Shown here piece by piece: positions 39,709 to 49,900 of a stretch of DNA of 64,000 bases. Numbering within the stretch: position 1 is the first letter of the stretch; every line of letters starts with the position of its first letter. The notes beneath the pieces were generated by a model. It ran no database searches and had not been told where the DNA came from. It was given only the letters and a program-made list of their open reading frames with translations. Made by a program: the position numbers and the translations under genes. Source of the stretch: Palsa-1447 sp964414785 (GTDB lineage Bacteria > Verrucomicrobiota > Verrucomicrobiia > Opitutales > Opitutaceae); contig CAYPXZ010000017.1 of NCBI GenBank assembly GCA_964414785.1, positions 1 through 64,000 on the forward strand. Direction: 5' to 3'.

Positions 39709-41766
39709 ATGTCACATATCAAGTCGGGCCGTAAGGGCCCCCAGTCCGAGGACACCGTCCGAGGCGTAATTCAATTCCGTGCAGGAGGCTCCGCCTTCAT
39801 CATCGTCGGTGGAAACCGCGATGAGCCGTCCATACAGGTGGCCCCTGACGACACAGGAGTCGCCCTTCCGGGCGACACCGTCGTCGCCCGGATCTACCGC
39901 GGGGTCGCCGGCAAGCGGCCCGGCGAGCGCGTCGGGCGCGTCGTCGAAATCATCGAGCGCGGGCGGACGACCATCGTCGGCGACCTGAGGCGCGAGGGCC
40001 GCAACTTCATCGTCGCGCCGGACGACCCGCGCTTCGTCTACGAGATCGCCGTCCAGGACCCCGCGCGCTCGGCCGTGCGGCCCGTGCCGCATCCCGGGGA
40101 CAAGGTGGTCGTCAAGCTCGGCGAGTGGCGCAGGCGCGAGCAGCCCCTCTTCGGCGAGATCACCGACCGCCTCGGCCGAACCCACGAGCCCCGCGCGGAG
40201 CTCCTCGGAATCTTCATCAAGCACGGCCTCGAGTCCCAGTTCCCCGCCGACGTGGAGCGCGAGGCCGCGGCCCTGCCGGACCGGGTCCACGCCAGGGAGA
40301 CCGAGGGGAGACGGGACTACCGGGACATCCCCACCTTCACGATAGACCCCGACGACGCGAAGGACTTTGACGACGCACTCTCGATCGAGGACCTGGGCCG
40401 CGGGGACACCCGGGTCGGGATCCACATCGCCGACGTGTCGACCTACGTGAAGCACGGGACTGCGATCGACCGGGAGGCGCGCACGAGGGGAAACTCGACG
40501 TACCTCGTGGGCACCGTGATACCGATGCTGCCCGAGAAGCTCTCCAACGGGCTCTGCTCGCTCGTCGAGGCGCAGGACCGCCTGTGCAAGGCGGTCTTCC
40601 TCACCTTCGGGCCCGACTTCAGGATAAAGGAGACAGACTATGCGAACACGGTCATCCGCAGCAGGAAGCGCCTCACCTACAAGCAGGCCTACGCCCTCCT
40701 CTTCGAGGAGAACCTGGAGAAGATCCGAGCGATGCCGGTTCCGCCGAAGCACCAGACCGGATCGACGGGCCGGTCGCTGCGGGAGCTCCAGGACTGGGAG
40801 CTCGAGGACCTGCAGACGTGGATCCGGGCGCTCTGGCGAATCGCGAGCTCGCTGCGCAGGGAGCGCATGGCCCACGGGAGCCTCGACCTGGACATGCCCG
40901 AGACGAAGATCTTCGTCGACCCCCAGGGCTACGCCGACCGCCTTGAGCGGATCGAGCAGGACGAGAGCCACCAGCTGATCGAGGAGTTCATGCTCGCGGC
41001 GAACGAGGCCGTGGCGCGGCTCACCCGCACCCAGAGGCTGCCCTCGCTCTACCGCGTCCACGACAATCCCGACGCCGAGAAGCTCTCCGACTACAGGCAG
41101 TTCGTGTCGACCTTCGGGATCAAGGTCGGGGACCTGACCCGGCGCGAGGAGGTCGTCAAGCTGCTCTCGATCCTCAAGAACCACCCGCAGGGCTACACGC
41201 TCAGGACCCAGTTCCTGCGCAGCCTCAAGAAGGCCTGCTACCGGGCGACCCCCGACGGCCACTACGGCCTTCACAAGAAGGACTACACCCACTTCACCTC
41301 CCCGATCCGGCGGTACTCCGACCTGGTCGTGCACCAGGTCCTTCAGTCCTACCTAAGCCGCAAGGACGGCGGCGGGGCCGTCCGCCACGACGTGCGCGGG
41401 ATCACCCAGCTTGCCGAGCACCTGAGCAACACCGAGATCAACTCGACCGAGGCCGAGCGAGAGAGCGTGAAGATCAAGCTGCTCGAGTTCTTCGAGAGGG
41501 AGCTCGCCAAGAAGAAGCGCACGGCCTTCGCCGCGGTCATCACCGACGTGCGCCGCCACGGTTTCTTCATCGAGCTTGTAGAATCGATGACCTTCGGGTT
41601 CATCTCGGCCGACGCCTTGGGCGACGACTACTACCAGCTCAACCAGGAGGGCAACGCCCTCGTCGGCAGGAAGAAGCACCACCGATTCGAGGCGAACGGC
41701 CGGCTCGACGTCGTCGTCGACAAGGTCGACCGCTTCAAGCGCATCATTGATTTTCGGCCGGCTTGA
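39709..41766 (+). CDS. rnr: Ribonuclease R
   Basis: 685 residues, shorter than the 813 of E. coli. The N-terminal region carries cold-shock-type OB folds (VRGVIQFRAGGSAFIIV, GDTVVARIYRGVAGKRPGERVGRV). The RNB catalytic domain has TFTIDPDDAKDFDDALSI, the four-aspartate metal site. A C-terminal S1 domain follows (AVITDVRRHGFFIELVESMTFGFISADAL). The basic tail found in E. coli RNase R is missing. It degrades structured RNA 3' to 5' in the cytoplasm. The DUF5069-like gene starts 16 bases after its stop and may be in the same transcript. Confidence 0.95.
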   Translation: MSHIKSGRKGPQSEDTVRGVIQFRAGGSAFIIVGGNRDEPSIQVAPDDTGVALPGDTVVARIYRGVAGKRPGERVGRVVEIIERGRTTIVGDLRREGRNFIVAPDDPRFVYEIAVQDPARSAVRPVPHPGDKVVVKLGEWRRREQPLFGEITDRLGRTHEPRAELLGIFIKHGLESQFPADVEREAAALPDRVHARETEGRRDYRDIPTFTIDPDDAKDFDDALSIEDLGRGDTRVGIHIADVSTYVKHGTAIDREARTRGNSTYLVGTVIPMLPEKLSNGLCSLVEAQDRLCKAVFLTFGPDFRIKETDYANTVIRSRKRLTYKQAYALLFEENLEKIRAMPVPPKHQTGSTGRSLRELQDWELEDLQTWIRALWRIASSLRRERMAHGSLDLDMPETKIFVDPQGYADRLERIEQDESHQLIEEFMLAANEAVARLTRTQRLPSLYRVHDNPDAEKLSDYRQFVSTFGIKVGDLTRREEVVKLLSILKNHPQGYTLRTQFLRSLKKACYRATPDGHYGLHKKDYTHFTSPIRRYSDLVVHQVLQSYLSRKDGGGAVRHDVRGITQLAEHLSNTEINSTEAERESVKIKLLEFFERELAKKKRTAFAAVITDVRRHGFFIELVESMTFGFISADALGDDYYQLNQEGNALVGRKKHHRFEANGRLDVVVDKVDRFKRIIDFRPA

Positions 41767-41782
41767 ATATCATAAGAGTACC

Positions 41783-42313
41783 ATGAAGCACTACGACTTC
41801 CCGATCCACTTCCGAGAGCTCTACGACCACGCGGTGGCGCTCTACGCCAAGGGCCAGCGCGGCGCCGAGACCTACTTCGACAAGGCGCAGGCCGCCTGGC
41901 TCGCCTCGAACGGCATCACGCCCCAGCACCTCTACGATTACGCCGAGGACCAAGTCGGCGGCGGCGAGCCCGGGTTCGCCCACGCGGTCCTGATCGAGTC
42001 CGCGCGGCACAACTACTTCATGAACGTCCAGCACGGCACGGCGTCGACCCGGGTGCTCGACGAGTCGACCATGCCCTCGAAGACGGACTCCGTGAAGGGG
42101 ATCGAGTGGCTGCCCAGGATCATCCCGAAGACGAAGGCGAAGCTGCGCGGCGAGCTGCCGGCGACGCTCATGTACTGCTGCGGGGGCGACCGGCGCTTCT
42201 TCAAGGCGCACGACATCATGCCCTCGGAGTTCCTGGGCGTCGTCTGGCGCAACATCGACAACGACGCGGCGATCATCGACTGGGTAGTCGCTCGCAGCAA
42301 GTCCGCCCCCTAG
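41783..42313 (+). CDS. DUF5069-like protein
   Basis: 176 residues from the ATG at 41783. The C-terminal segment VKGIEWLPRIIPKTKAKLRGELPATLMYCC, then FFKAHDIMPSEFLGVVWRNIDNDAAIIDWV, follows the DUF5069 pattern of a leader PRxxxKxxAKLxG and a FLxxV-to-DW helix end. No enzymatic motif was recognised. Its stop codon shares the bases CTAG at 42310-42313 with the stop of the convergent DNA polymerase gene, so the two genes overlap by four bases. The function is unknown. Confidence 0.68.
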   Translation: MKHYDFPIHFRELYDHAVALYAKGQRGAETYFDKAQAAWLASNGITPQHLYDYAEDQVGGGEPGFAHAVLIESARHNYFMNVQHGTASTRVLDESTMPSKTDSVKGIEWLPRIIPKTKAKLRGELPATLMYCCGGDRRFFKAHDIMPSEFLGVVWRNIDNDAAIIDWVVARSKSAP

Positions 42314-44505
42314 AGCAGCTCCCCCTGGCGGCTGTCCGATCCCTTCGGGGGCGGGCTGACGCCGATGAACCTACCGTAGCGCTCGATCCAGTCGTCCAAC
42401 TTGCCGACGTAGTGGTCGGGGTCGTAGGGCGAAGAGACCGGGTCGTAAAGCGAGATCGGCCGCGCGCGCTGCCAGTCGCTCGTCCTGCCCTTCTGCTTCG
42501 GGGTGATGTAGTAGGTCACGCGGTCCCCCATCCTCGGCCGCGGCGACATCTGGAGGGCAGCCTCCGAGGAGGCCCGCCTCGGCTTGCCGCCCCCGGCGAT
42601 GAAGCGCTCGTAGGCGTCGGGGTTCATGCCGAGGACCTCCCCCTTCGCGACCTCGGAGACCGGCAGCGACAGGTCGGATATCCTCCTGCGGTAGTCGCCG
42701 AGGAGGCCGGCCGGGGACTCGGCCGTGGCGCCCAGGAGGAAATGGATCAGGGAATCCGTCAGCTTCTTGAGGTAGGGCTCGACGCCCCTCGAGCGCAGGG
42801 CGCTCCCCCTTAGCGTCACCTTCCCCCCCTCGAAGAGCGCGTAGTTCTTCGCCTTGTAGCAGAACATCGCGTCGTACTTGCCGTCGAACTCCAGGTCGAT
42901 CCCCGCGGGGAGGATGGGGACCACGAGGGCGAGGAGCTCCTCGGGCTTGTCGAAGTGCAGGTCGGAGGAGATGTAGATCCCGTCCGTGTCGGCCTCGAGG
43001 ATGCGGCATCCGTGCCGGCCGAACTCGTCGATCAATTGCTGCAGGAGCTCGCGCCCGCGCCGGGTCACCTCCGCCGCCAGGTCGCCGTCGCCGAACCTGG
43101 CCCCGGAGAAGCCAAGGTACCCGTAGAAGGAATTGATGAGGATCTTCGTCGTCGCCTGGCGCGCCCTGGCCTCGGAGCGCTCGTCCTGGGTCGGAGCCGT
43201 CTTCGCGAGCTGCTTGTACTTGAGTCGGTACTCGAGCAGGTGTCGAAGGAGCGGGATGAAGACCCCGAGCGAGTCGTCCGAGGGGTTCCTTCCGATGTTC
43301 AGGAGCAGGCTCGGGTAGAGCGACGCCACGTCGAAGTGCAGAACGTGGCGGAAGACCCCCTCGTTGAAGCTTCGCGTGTAGCCCCCGTCGAAGGGCCGTA
43401 TCTCGGGCGGCTGGGGGCAGGATTGCCTCGCGTGGTAGTACTCCTCCAGGAAGAGGAGGTCTATCTTGACCGTCGTCCCCCGCAGCGTCGCCTCCTGCAG
43501 CGGGATCGGGAATGCGCGGGCCTGCTCGAAATACGTCGGCAAGAGGAGCGCCGCCAGGCCCTCCGTCTCCCTCAGGTCGTCCTCCAGGTACGCGCGGAAC
43601 CGGGCCCGGTCGGACGCGAAGGCTTCCGCGATCCGGCTGCCCTCGATGTAGGTGCGCTCCCCTTCCGCCTCGTCGGTGATCCCGTAGTGGATCGCGACCT
43701 CCTTCAGGCCGTAGGAATTGAGCTCGCGCGTCGAGATGTCGCCCAGGAGCGCCAGGAGATAGGTATCGATGACGGCGCGCCCCGGCAGGTCGCACCTCGG
43801 GAAGTCGATCCAGCGCTCCGCCACCTTCAGGCGGCTGCTGCGGAACGTGGCGCGCTGGCCGAAGCGCCCCCACGCGCACGGGACCCGGCGCATCCGGCAG
43901 CGCTGCCTCAGGTAGTCCAGGTCGAACTTGAAGATGTTGTGGCCCTCGATCGTGTCGGGGTCGAACCTGGCGAGCTCCTCGTTGAACGAGAGCAAAAGCT
44001 TCCTCTCGGCCGCGTCGGTCATGTCCTCCAGGATCAGGAGGCGGTTCTCGCCAAAGAAGCGCATCCCTATCGCCAGCACCCGGTCGCCGGGTCGCTCGGC
44101 GTTGCTGAAGGCCCCGTCGGTTGATCCGGTCTCGATGTCGACCTGGCAGCGCCGCAGCTTCGCGAACGCCATGTCCCCGTACAGGCGCGCCCGGTTCTGG
44201 AGCAGGAACTGGCTCTCGAGCGGTCGGATAGCGTCAATCGCGGTCGAGCTCGAGTCCCTGGCCGCCTTGACCAGGTCCTCGAAGGCCTCGAGGGAGGAGG
44301 CGCGGGCCAGGGTGCCAAGGACCGCGTCGCCCTTTAGCTGCTCAAACTCGACTCCGGGCACGGGGGCCCCGTAGGGGTTCGCAGAGAGCCAGGCAAAGGG
44401 TTCGAAGGGCACGGACTCCTCGAGTCGGCCCCCGTCGGGGGTCGAGCGCGACACCCAGGCCTTGCCCCCGCGGTCGATCCAGACGCCACAGAGCGTGCCG
44501 TCCAT
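42310..44505 (-). CDS. Family B DNA polymerase with 3'-5' proofreading exonuclease
   Basis: 731 residues. The exonuclease acidic motifs are Exo I D123-I-E125, Exo II N190...F194-D195 and Exo III Y306...D310. The polymerase motifs are A (DVASLYPS, Asp392), B (KILINSFYG, Lys454...Gly462) and C (DTDG, Asp506/Asp508). C has Gly where most family-B enzymes have Ser in DTDS. The KxY motif follows in CYKAKNYALFEGG. All catalytic acids are present, so both activities are likely intact. Family B polymerases are sporadic in bacteria and the best-known is Pol II (PolB) of Enterobacteria; this protein is only distantly of that type. The small membrane protein gene lies just upstream on the same strand. 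Confidence 0.93.
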   Translation of the reverse strand: MDGTLCGVWIDRGGKAWVSRSTPDGGRLEESVPFEPFAWLSANPYGAPVPGVEFEQLKGDAVLGTLARASSLEAFEDLVKAARDSSSTAIDAIRPLESQFLLQNRARLYGDMAFAKLRRCQVDIETGSTDGAFSNAERPGDRVLAIGMRFFGENRLLILEDMTDAAERKLLLSFNEELARFDPDTIEGHNIFKFDLDYLRQRCRMRRVPCAWGRFGQRATFRSSRLKVAERWIDFPRCDLPGRAVIDTYLLALLGDISTRELNSYGLKEVAIHYGITDEAEGERTYIEGSRIAEAFASDRARFRAYLEDDLRETEGLAALLLPTYFEQARAFPIPLQEATLRGTTVKIDLLFLEEYYHARQSCPQPPEIRPFDGGYTRSFNEGVFRHVLHFDVASLYPSLLLNIGRNPSDDSLGVFIPLLRHLLEYRLKYKQLAKTAPTQDERSEARARQATTKILINSFYGYLGFSGARFGDGDLAAEVTRRGRELLQQLIDEFGRHGCRILEADTDGIYISSDLHFDKPEELLALVVPILPAGIDLEFDGKYDAMFCYKAKNYALFEGGKVTLRGSALRSRGVEPYLKKLTDSLIHFLLGATAESPAGLLGDYRRRISDLSLPVSEVAKGEVLGMNPDAYERFIAGGGKPRRASSEAALQMSPRPRMGDRVTYYITPKQKGRTSDWQRARPISLYDPVSSPYDPDHYVGKLDDWIERYGRFIGVSPPPKGSDSRQGELL

Positions 44506-44518
44506 GGGCCCCGCCCCT

Positions 44519-44857
44519 CTAGAACGGTCGGACGACGGCCATCGCCACCGCGGTGATCGCGAGCGCGAAGGTGATCAGCATGAACAGGTCGGCCTTCGCG
44601 CGGCGGCGGTACGCCATGCCCGTCATCGCAGAGAGCCCCAGCCAGCAGACGAACTTCACGATGGCCCAGCCGGGGAACCCGAGCTGAAGGCGGTGGAGCA
44701 TGCCAAAGCCCGTCACCAGGATCAGCAGCGCCGCGACGCCCGTGATCATAAGGACCCGCTTGCGGGTCTCCGCCGGGGCGGCGAAGGCGTAGAACGTGTA
44801 GCCCAGGAGCACGATGACCGAGCTCAGGTGCAGCACGAGGTAAGTATTGAGTGACAT
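44519..44857 (-). CDS. Small integral membrane protein of unknown function
   Basis: 112 residues with four predicted transmembrane helices: TYLVLHLSSVIVLLGYTFYAF, RVLMITGVAALLILVTGFGML, WAIVKFVCWLGLSAMTGMAY and LFMLITFALAITAVAMAVV. Short basic loops (RKR, RRRAK) suggest cytoplasmic faces. Its stop lies 13 bases before the start of the family-B polymerase gene, which suggests co-transcription. No family was recognised with confidence. Confidence 0.68.
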   Translation of the reverse strand: MSLNTYLVLHLSSVIVLLGYTFYAFAAPAETRKRVLMITGVAALLILVTGFGMLHRLQLGFPGWAIVKFVCWLGLSAMTGMAYRRRAKADLFMLITFALAITAVAMAVVRPF

Positions 44858-45102
44858 GATTTTAGGCTGGAAGGAAAGAGATAGACACCCCGCCTGTGCC
44901 GTATGCCCAAAGGCTCAGGACCTTTTCATGTCAAGGTGGGCGCCTCCGTCACGGTGTTTGCTTTCCGGTTTACGGCCTAGCAGCTCCCGCGGCGGTTTCG
45001 GCTCCCGTAATGTTTCCAAGGCAAAGAGCGGTTATTGAAAGCACCTCGAACACTGCAGGGTGTCTGTTCTTGAGTCTGGGAGATGTCGGCCCACCGTCAA
45101 GT

Positions 45103-46350
45103 ATGCCCTTGCGCATTCTCCTGGCGGCCATCGGCAGCTCCGGCGACGTGCACCCCGTGATCGACCTGGGGCGCGCGCTAAGGGCCCGGGGCCATGGGGT
45201 TGCGCTCGCGACAAACGAGCTCTTTGAGGCCCAGGTCCGCGCGAACGGCCTCGACTTCATCGCCCTGGGGACACGCGCGGAGGCCGAGACCCTCATGCGG
45301 GACCCGCGGCTCTGGCACCCGACCCGGGGGTTCTCGTGCATTGTGGAGGGCGCCATCCTCCCGAACATCCGGCGCCTGTACCAAATCATCGAGGGGCACC
45401 GGGGGCCCGGGGCGGTCGTCGCCGCGACGACCCTCTGCCTCGGGGCCCGGGTGGCGCAGGACCGCCTCGGGGTTCCGACGGCGACCCTCCACCTGCAGCC
45501 GAGCGTCATCCGCAGCCACATCGACAACGGACTTCTCGGGGGCGTCAACATGGGACCCGGCATGCCGCGGGTGGTGAAGCGGGCGCTCTTCTGGGTCATG
45601 GACACGGTCTTTGTCGACCGGTGGATCGCGCCGGAACTGAACTCGTTCAGGTCCACCCTGGGTCTTCCCGCGGTCCGCGGGATCTTCGGCGCCTACCTGC
45701 ATTCTCCCCAGCTTGTCCTTGGCCTCTTCCCCGACTGGTTTGCCGCGCCGCAGGCCGACTGGCCCCCGAACACCCACCTAACGGGCTTCCTCATGCACGA
45801 CGACGGGGGCCTGCCGGAGGCCCACAGCGAGGCCGACCGTTTCCTCGAGGAGGGACCCCCTCCCCTCCTCGTCACGCCGGGTTCGGCGGCCACCGACCGC
45901 GGGGATTTTTTCCGAACGACGGTGGAGGCGTGCCATGCGGGCGGGCTGCGGGCCATGCTGGTGACGAACCACCCGGACCAGCTTCCCAAGAGCCTTCCCT
46001 CGGGAATCAAGGCGTTCTCCTACCTTCCCTTCAGCCGCGTGCTGCCGCGTTGCGCGGCAATCGTCTATCACGGTGGAATCGGGACCCTGGCCCAGGCGGT
46101 CAGGGCAGGCGTACCCCACCTGGTCGTCGCCAACGCCCACGATCAGCCGGACAACGGCCGGAGGATCGAGCTCTTGGGTCTCGGCTTTGGACTCACTGCA
46201 CGGAGGTACCGCGGAGCGGCCGCGGCCCGAACGATCGCAAAGCTTGTTGCCTCGCCCGAAATCAGGGAGCGATGTCGGGAATTTGCGCCGCGCATCGATG
46301 CCGCCGCGGCCTCCGAGAGGGCCTGCGCGCTCATTGAAGGGCTGGCCTAA
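45103..46350 (+). CDS. UGT/MGT-type glycosyltransferase (GT1-like)
   Basis: 415 residues from the ATG at 45103, chosen as the start of the first strand MPLRILLAAIGSSGDVHPVIDLGRAL; an unlikely frame extends upstream to 44896. The N-terminal domain (GALRARGHGVALATNELF) and the C-terminal donor-binding domain form a GT-B fold. The latter shows the signature CAAIVYHGGIGTLAQAVRAGVPHLVVANAHDQPDN, equivalent to the UGT motif with the His and the Asp-Gln. Members attach sugars to lipids, sterols or antibiotics. No acceptor can be read. The gene is monocistronic. Confidence 0.88.
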   Translation: MPLRILLAAIGSSGDVHPVIDLGRALRARGHGVALATNELFEAQVRANGLDFIALGTRAEAETLMRDPRLWHPTRGFSCIVEGAILPNIRRLYQIIEGHRGPGAVVAATTLCLGARVAQDRLGVPTATLHLQPSVIRSHIDNGLLGGVNMGPGMPRVVKRALFWVMDTVFVDRWIAPELNSFRSTLGLPAVRGIFGAYLHSPQLVLGLFPDWFAAPQADWPPNTHLTGFLMHDDGGLPEAHSEADRFLEEGPPPLLVTPGSAATDRGDFFRTTVEACHAGGLRAMLVTNHPDQLPKSLPSGIKAFSYLPFSRVLPRCAAIVYHGGIGTLAQAVRAGVPHLVVANAHDQPDNGRRIELLGLGFGLTARRYRGAAAARTIAKLVASPEIRERCREFAPRIDAAAASERACALIEGLA

Positions 46351-46430
46351 ACCGGTCGAGGAATTGCCGTACAAGGGAAACTCCCGACGGCATTTGCCGT
46401 TTGACGTCATGACGTTACCGTTGGTGCGTC

Positions 46431-46652
46431 ATGAAACGCGCGACCATATATTTTGATGACGGCCTGCATAGGGCGCTTAAGATTAAGGCGTTCGAGGGCG
46501 ATCTGAGCATTTCCCACCTCGTGAATGTTGCGGTGAGAGATTCTTTGGAGGACGACCTCGAGGACCTGAAAGCAATTGAAACCCGGAAGAAGGAGAAGCC
46601 CGTCACCTATTCGTCCTTCTTGAAGGAGCTGAAAAGCCGTGGGAAGATATGA
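46431..46652 (+). CDS. CopG-like ribbon-helix-helix antitoxin
   Basis: 73 residues. RATIYFDDGLHRALKIKAFEGDLSISHLVNVAVRDSL is a ribbon-helix-helix, and the acidic tail DDLEDLKAIETRKKEK should bind the toxin. The stop lies 14 bases inside the toxin gene, so translation is coupled. Just upstream, TTTGACGTCATGACGTTACC contains overlapping palindromes TGACGTCA and GTCATGAC that may be the operator for this antitoxin. Confidence 0.8.
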   Translation: MKRATIYFDDGLHRALKIKAFEGDLSISHLVNVAVRDSLEDDLEDLKAIETRKKEKPVTYSSFLKELKSRGKI

Positions 46653-46902
46653 GGTATTGATCCTCCCTTCCTTAAAGAAGGATATTAAGGGAATCCCGAA
46701 CTCGGATCTCCGTCGGATCACCGAAAAGATTTCCGCGCTCCAGATCGATCCCAGACCCATGGGTTGCGTCAAACTCCCGGGACGGGATTACTACCGGATA
46801 AGGCAACGCGACTACAGGATCGTCTACGAGATTAAGGATTCCGTGCTCATCGTCGCGGTAATCAAGGTCGGACACCGCGGGGATGTCTATCGTCAGGTTT
46901 GA
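46639..46902 (+). CDS. RelE-family mRNA interferase toxin
   Basis: 87 residues starting with a GTG at 46639. The RelE fold shows in YEVLILPSLKKDIKGIPNSDLRRITEKISAL, KLPGRDYYRIRQRDYRIVYEI and VIKVGHRGDVYR. The Arg-rich strand YYRIRQRDYRIVYEI provides the RNA-contacting residues and the C-terminal His-Arg-Gly-Asp-Val-Tyr is the usual RelE tail. It cleaves mRNA at the ribosome in known members. It overlaps the antitoxin gene by 14 bases. The module sits directly upstream of the hybrid histidine kinase gene. Confidence 0.87.
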   Translation: MGRYEVLILPSLKKDIKGIPNSDLRRITEKISALQIDPRPMGCVKLPGRDYYRIRQRDYRIVYEIKDSVLIVAVIKVGHRGDVYRQV

Positions 46903-46938
46903 AGCGGAGCGAGTTCGGCGCGCGAGGTCGGGATTTCC

Positions 46939-49900
46939 ATGCAGACTGCCGCGCTTGACCCTTTCAGGTGCGAGGGCAAGCTCCCCCATGGTCCCAGCTA
47001 TTGCGCTCATACAGTAACGCCGATCTCACGATTGCCGATATCTGAAAAAGCACACTGGGCCCGTGTCGGAACCGCCGGCCCCAAGAATCGCGAATCCCCG
47101 GGTCCGCTCCGTGCGCGCAGATTGAGAGACCGGGCGGTAGTTGCGCTTCTCCTGCTCGCGTCTCCCTTGTCCGTGCAGGCGTCGAGCCAGCTCATGGACC
47201 CTGCGCCGAACGGCCGCGTCGAGGCGGGCGCACCCCCGTTCGTCATACTCGGACAGGAGGCGCTCGGACTCGACTCGGCCCCCACGGACATCCACATGAT
47301 GCCGGACGGTCGGCTCCTCGTGGTGACACTGGGGCAGCTGGTCCTTGGCGACGGCGTCCGGTGGGAGGCGATTCCCCGGCAGCAAAGCGAGATGGCCCTT
47401 CCAGGCTGCGCGGTCGACGCGGACGGACAGATCTATTTCGGCTCGAAGGGGGGATTCGCCCGGGTCGTCTTCGACGACAACGGGCAGTGGCACACGCAAT
47501 TCGTGGCACCGTGGCCCGCTAAAGAGGGGCGCGACCGCCCTGTGCCCCTGAGGATGATCGAGGCCGGCGACGACTGGCTCTGGCACAGCGAGAGCGGTTC
47601 CGTCATCTCCTGGCGGCCCGGCCGCGAGGCGCGTGCCCTTGGCGCGGCCGAGTCGATCGGGGGCATTTTCACATTCCGGGGCGCCATGTACATCAGCGAC
47701 CTGAGCGACGGGCACTTGGTCCGGGAGAAGGACGGGGCCATCCAGAATGTTTTCGCTCCTGACCAGGTCACCTCGAAGAACACGATCACTTCCAGCATCC
47801 CCTTCGGCGAGAAGCTGATGCTTGTCGGCACCGAGGGCCGCGGGCTGCAGCTGTTCGATGGCCAGAAAATGAGACCCTTCCGAACGCGTGGCATCCTCTC
47901 GGGCGACGGGAGGATCAACGACCTGTGCGCCCTGGACAAGGGCTTCTATGTCGCCGCGATCGAGAACACGGGCGTCGTCTTCTTCGACCGGACGGGCCGC
48001 GCCGTGCAGACACTCGAAAGCAGCCTCGACCAGCGCCTCGCGCACGTTAAGCGCCTGCTCCCCGCCCAGGGCGGCTCAGTCTGGGGCCTCGTCGACGATG
48101 GGGTCCTGCGGATCGAGTTCCCCGCCAGGGTCTCCAACTTTGAGCCGTTGATCGGGGTGGGGGTCGCAAGCCCGACGGTCCACCGGGTCGACGGGGACCT
48201 CTGGATCTGCAGCTCGGAGAAGATGCTGCGCGGGGTCTACGACGAGGATGGACGCCTGGCCCGCCTGGTGGTCGACACGCCCCCCGGGCGCTTTGTCTCA
48301 AGCTTCTCGTCGCTGCCGGGAAGGCCCGTCGCCGGGACCGAGCGCGGCGCATTCTTTCGCGCGGGCGCGGCCTGGACCCCCTTCGCCCAGGAGACAATGG
48401 ACCTGCGGGTCCTCTCCCCCACGCCCGTCGACGGCCGCTACCTCTACGGGGCCGTCGGCGAGATCGGGTGGATGCGCCCCACGGACGCGGGATTCGATCT
48501 CGAGCGGATACCCGCCCCGAACCTGGCGCACATCCATTCCTCGATCGTGGACGGGCAGGGCCGCGTCTGGCTGGAGCTCGGCGCAGGGCGCGTTGGGCTC
48601 GTCACCCTGACCGGCGGCGTCCCCTCACTCGAGCTCTTCTCGGGGAGGGACGGCCTTCCCAACAGCTGGGTGAGGGCCTTTGAGATCGACGGCGTCGCCA
48701 ACTTCAACGTGGCGAACCAGTGGTTGCGCTTTGACGAGCCCACGCGCCAGTTCGTTCCCGACGCCGCCTTCGCGCGGCTTGTCTCGGGACTCGATGACTG
48801 CAACGGCCGCCCCATGGGCGACGGTCTCGGGCGCCTGTGGTTCACGGCCAAGCCCGGACCCCAGGTGCTCCAGGAGAAGGGCGGCGTCCTGAGCAACCTG
48901 AACGAGAGGATGCCCGCGGGGCTGCAGCCGTGGACGTATGTTCCCGAGGCGGGCGGGGTCGTCTGGATGATCGGCGACCGCAGGCTTTCCCGGTACGACC
49001 CGGCGATGCCGGCCGCGCCGCCGGCCCCGCTCCGGGCGCTCATCACGCGCGTCACGTTCCCCGGAACCAACCGCACCGTGTTCAACGCCGCGGGCACCCT
49101 CCCCTCGCTCAGCTACGCCGAGAACTCGCTCGCCGTGCATTTTGTCGCGCCGGGCCACCCGTTCGGCGAGCCGGTCTCGTTCGAGGTCAGGGTTGAGGGC
49201 GCCGGGGCGGGACTGAGCGGCGTCGGGGGCAGCGGCTCGGCCGTCTTCGACCGCCTGAAGGAGGGCCGCTACGTCCTGCACGTCATCCCCCGATCCGGCA
49301 ACCTCCTCGGTCAGGAGGCGACCCTCGGCTTCACGATCAGGCCCCCCTGGTACCGCACGCCCGTGGCGTTCGCACTCTACGCGGCGTCGGTCCTCGGCGT
49401 CTTCGGTCTGTCGGTCTGGCTCGTCGGCCTCTTTCACCGCCGCGAGAACGCGCGCCTGGAGAGGCTTGTGGCCGAGCGCACGGCGAAGCTCCAGGCAAGC
49501 GAGGCGGGGGTTCAGGCGAGCTATGACCTCCTGCGCTCCGTGATCGAGGCCACGACGGACTCGATCTTCGTCAAGGACGTGGCCGGGCGCTTCAGGATAA
49601 TCAATTCCGCCGGAGCCAGGGCCTACGGGCGGCCCGCCTCCGAGATCATCGGGCGCTCCGACGCCGAGCTGAGCTCCCCCGAGGCCGCGCAAAGGCTGCG
49701 GACGGTCGACGAGCGCGTGATTTCGAGCGGGGAGGCCCAGACGCAGGAGGAGTTCCTTACGGTCGCCGGCCAGCCCCGCGCGTATTTCGCGGCGAAGTCG
49801 CCGCTGCGCGACGCGAACGGCAAGATCATCGGGCTGGTCGGGGTCTCCCGCGACATCACGGAGCGCAAGCTCGCCGACATGGCCCTTCGCAAGAGCGAGG

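Noticed and set aside
39712..41334. A 540-codon minus-strand open frame opposite RNase R
   Set aside because: High third-position GC in the RNase R gene keeps the antisense frame open; no family pattern is visible.
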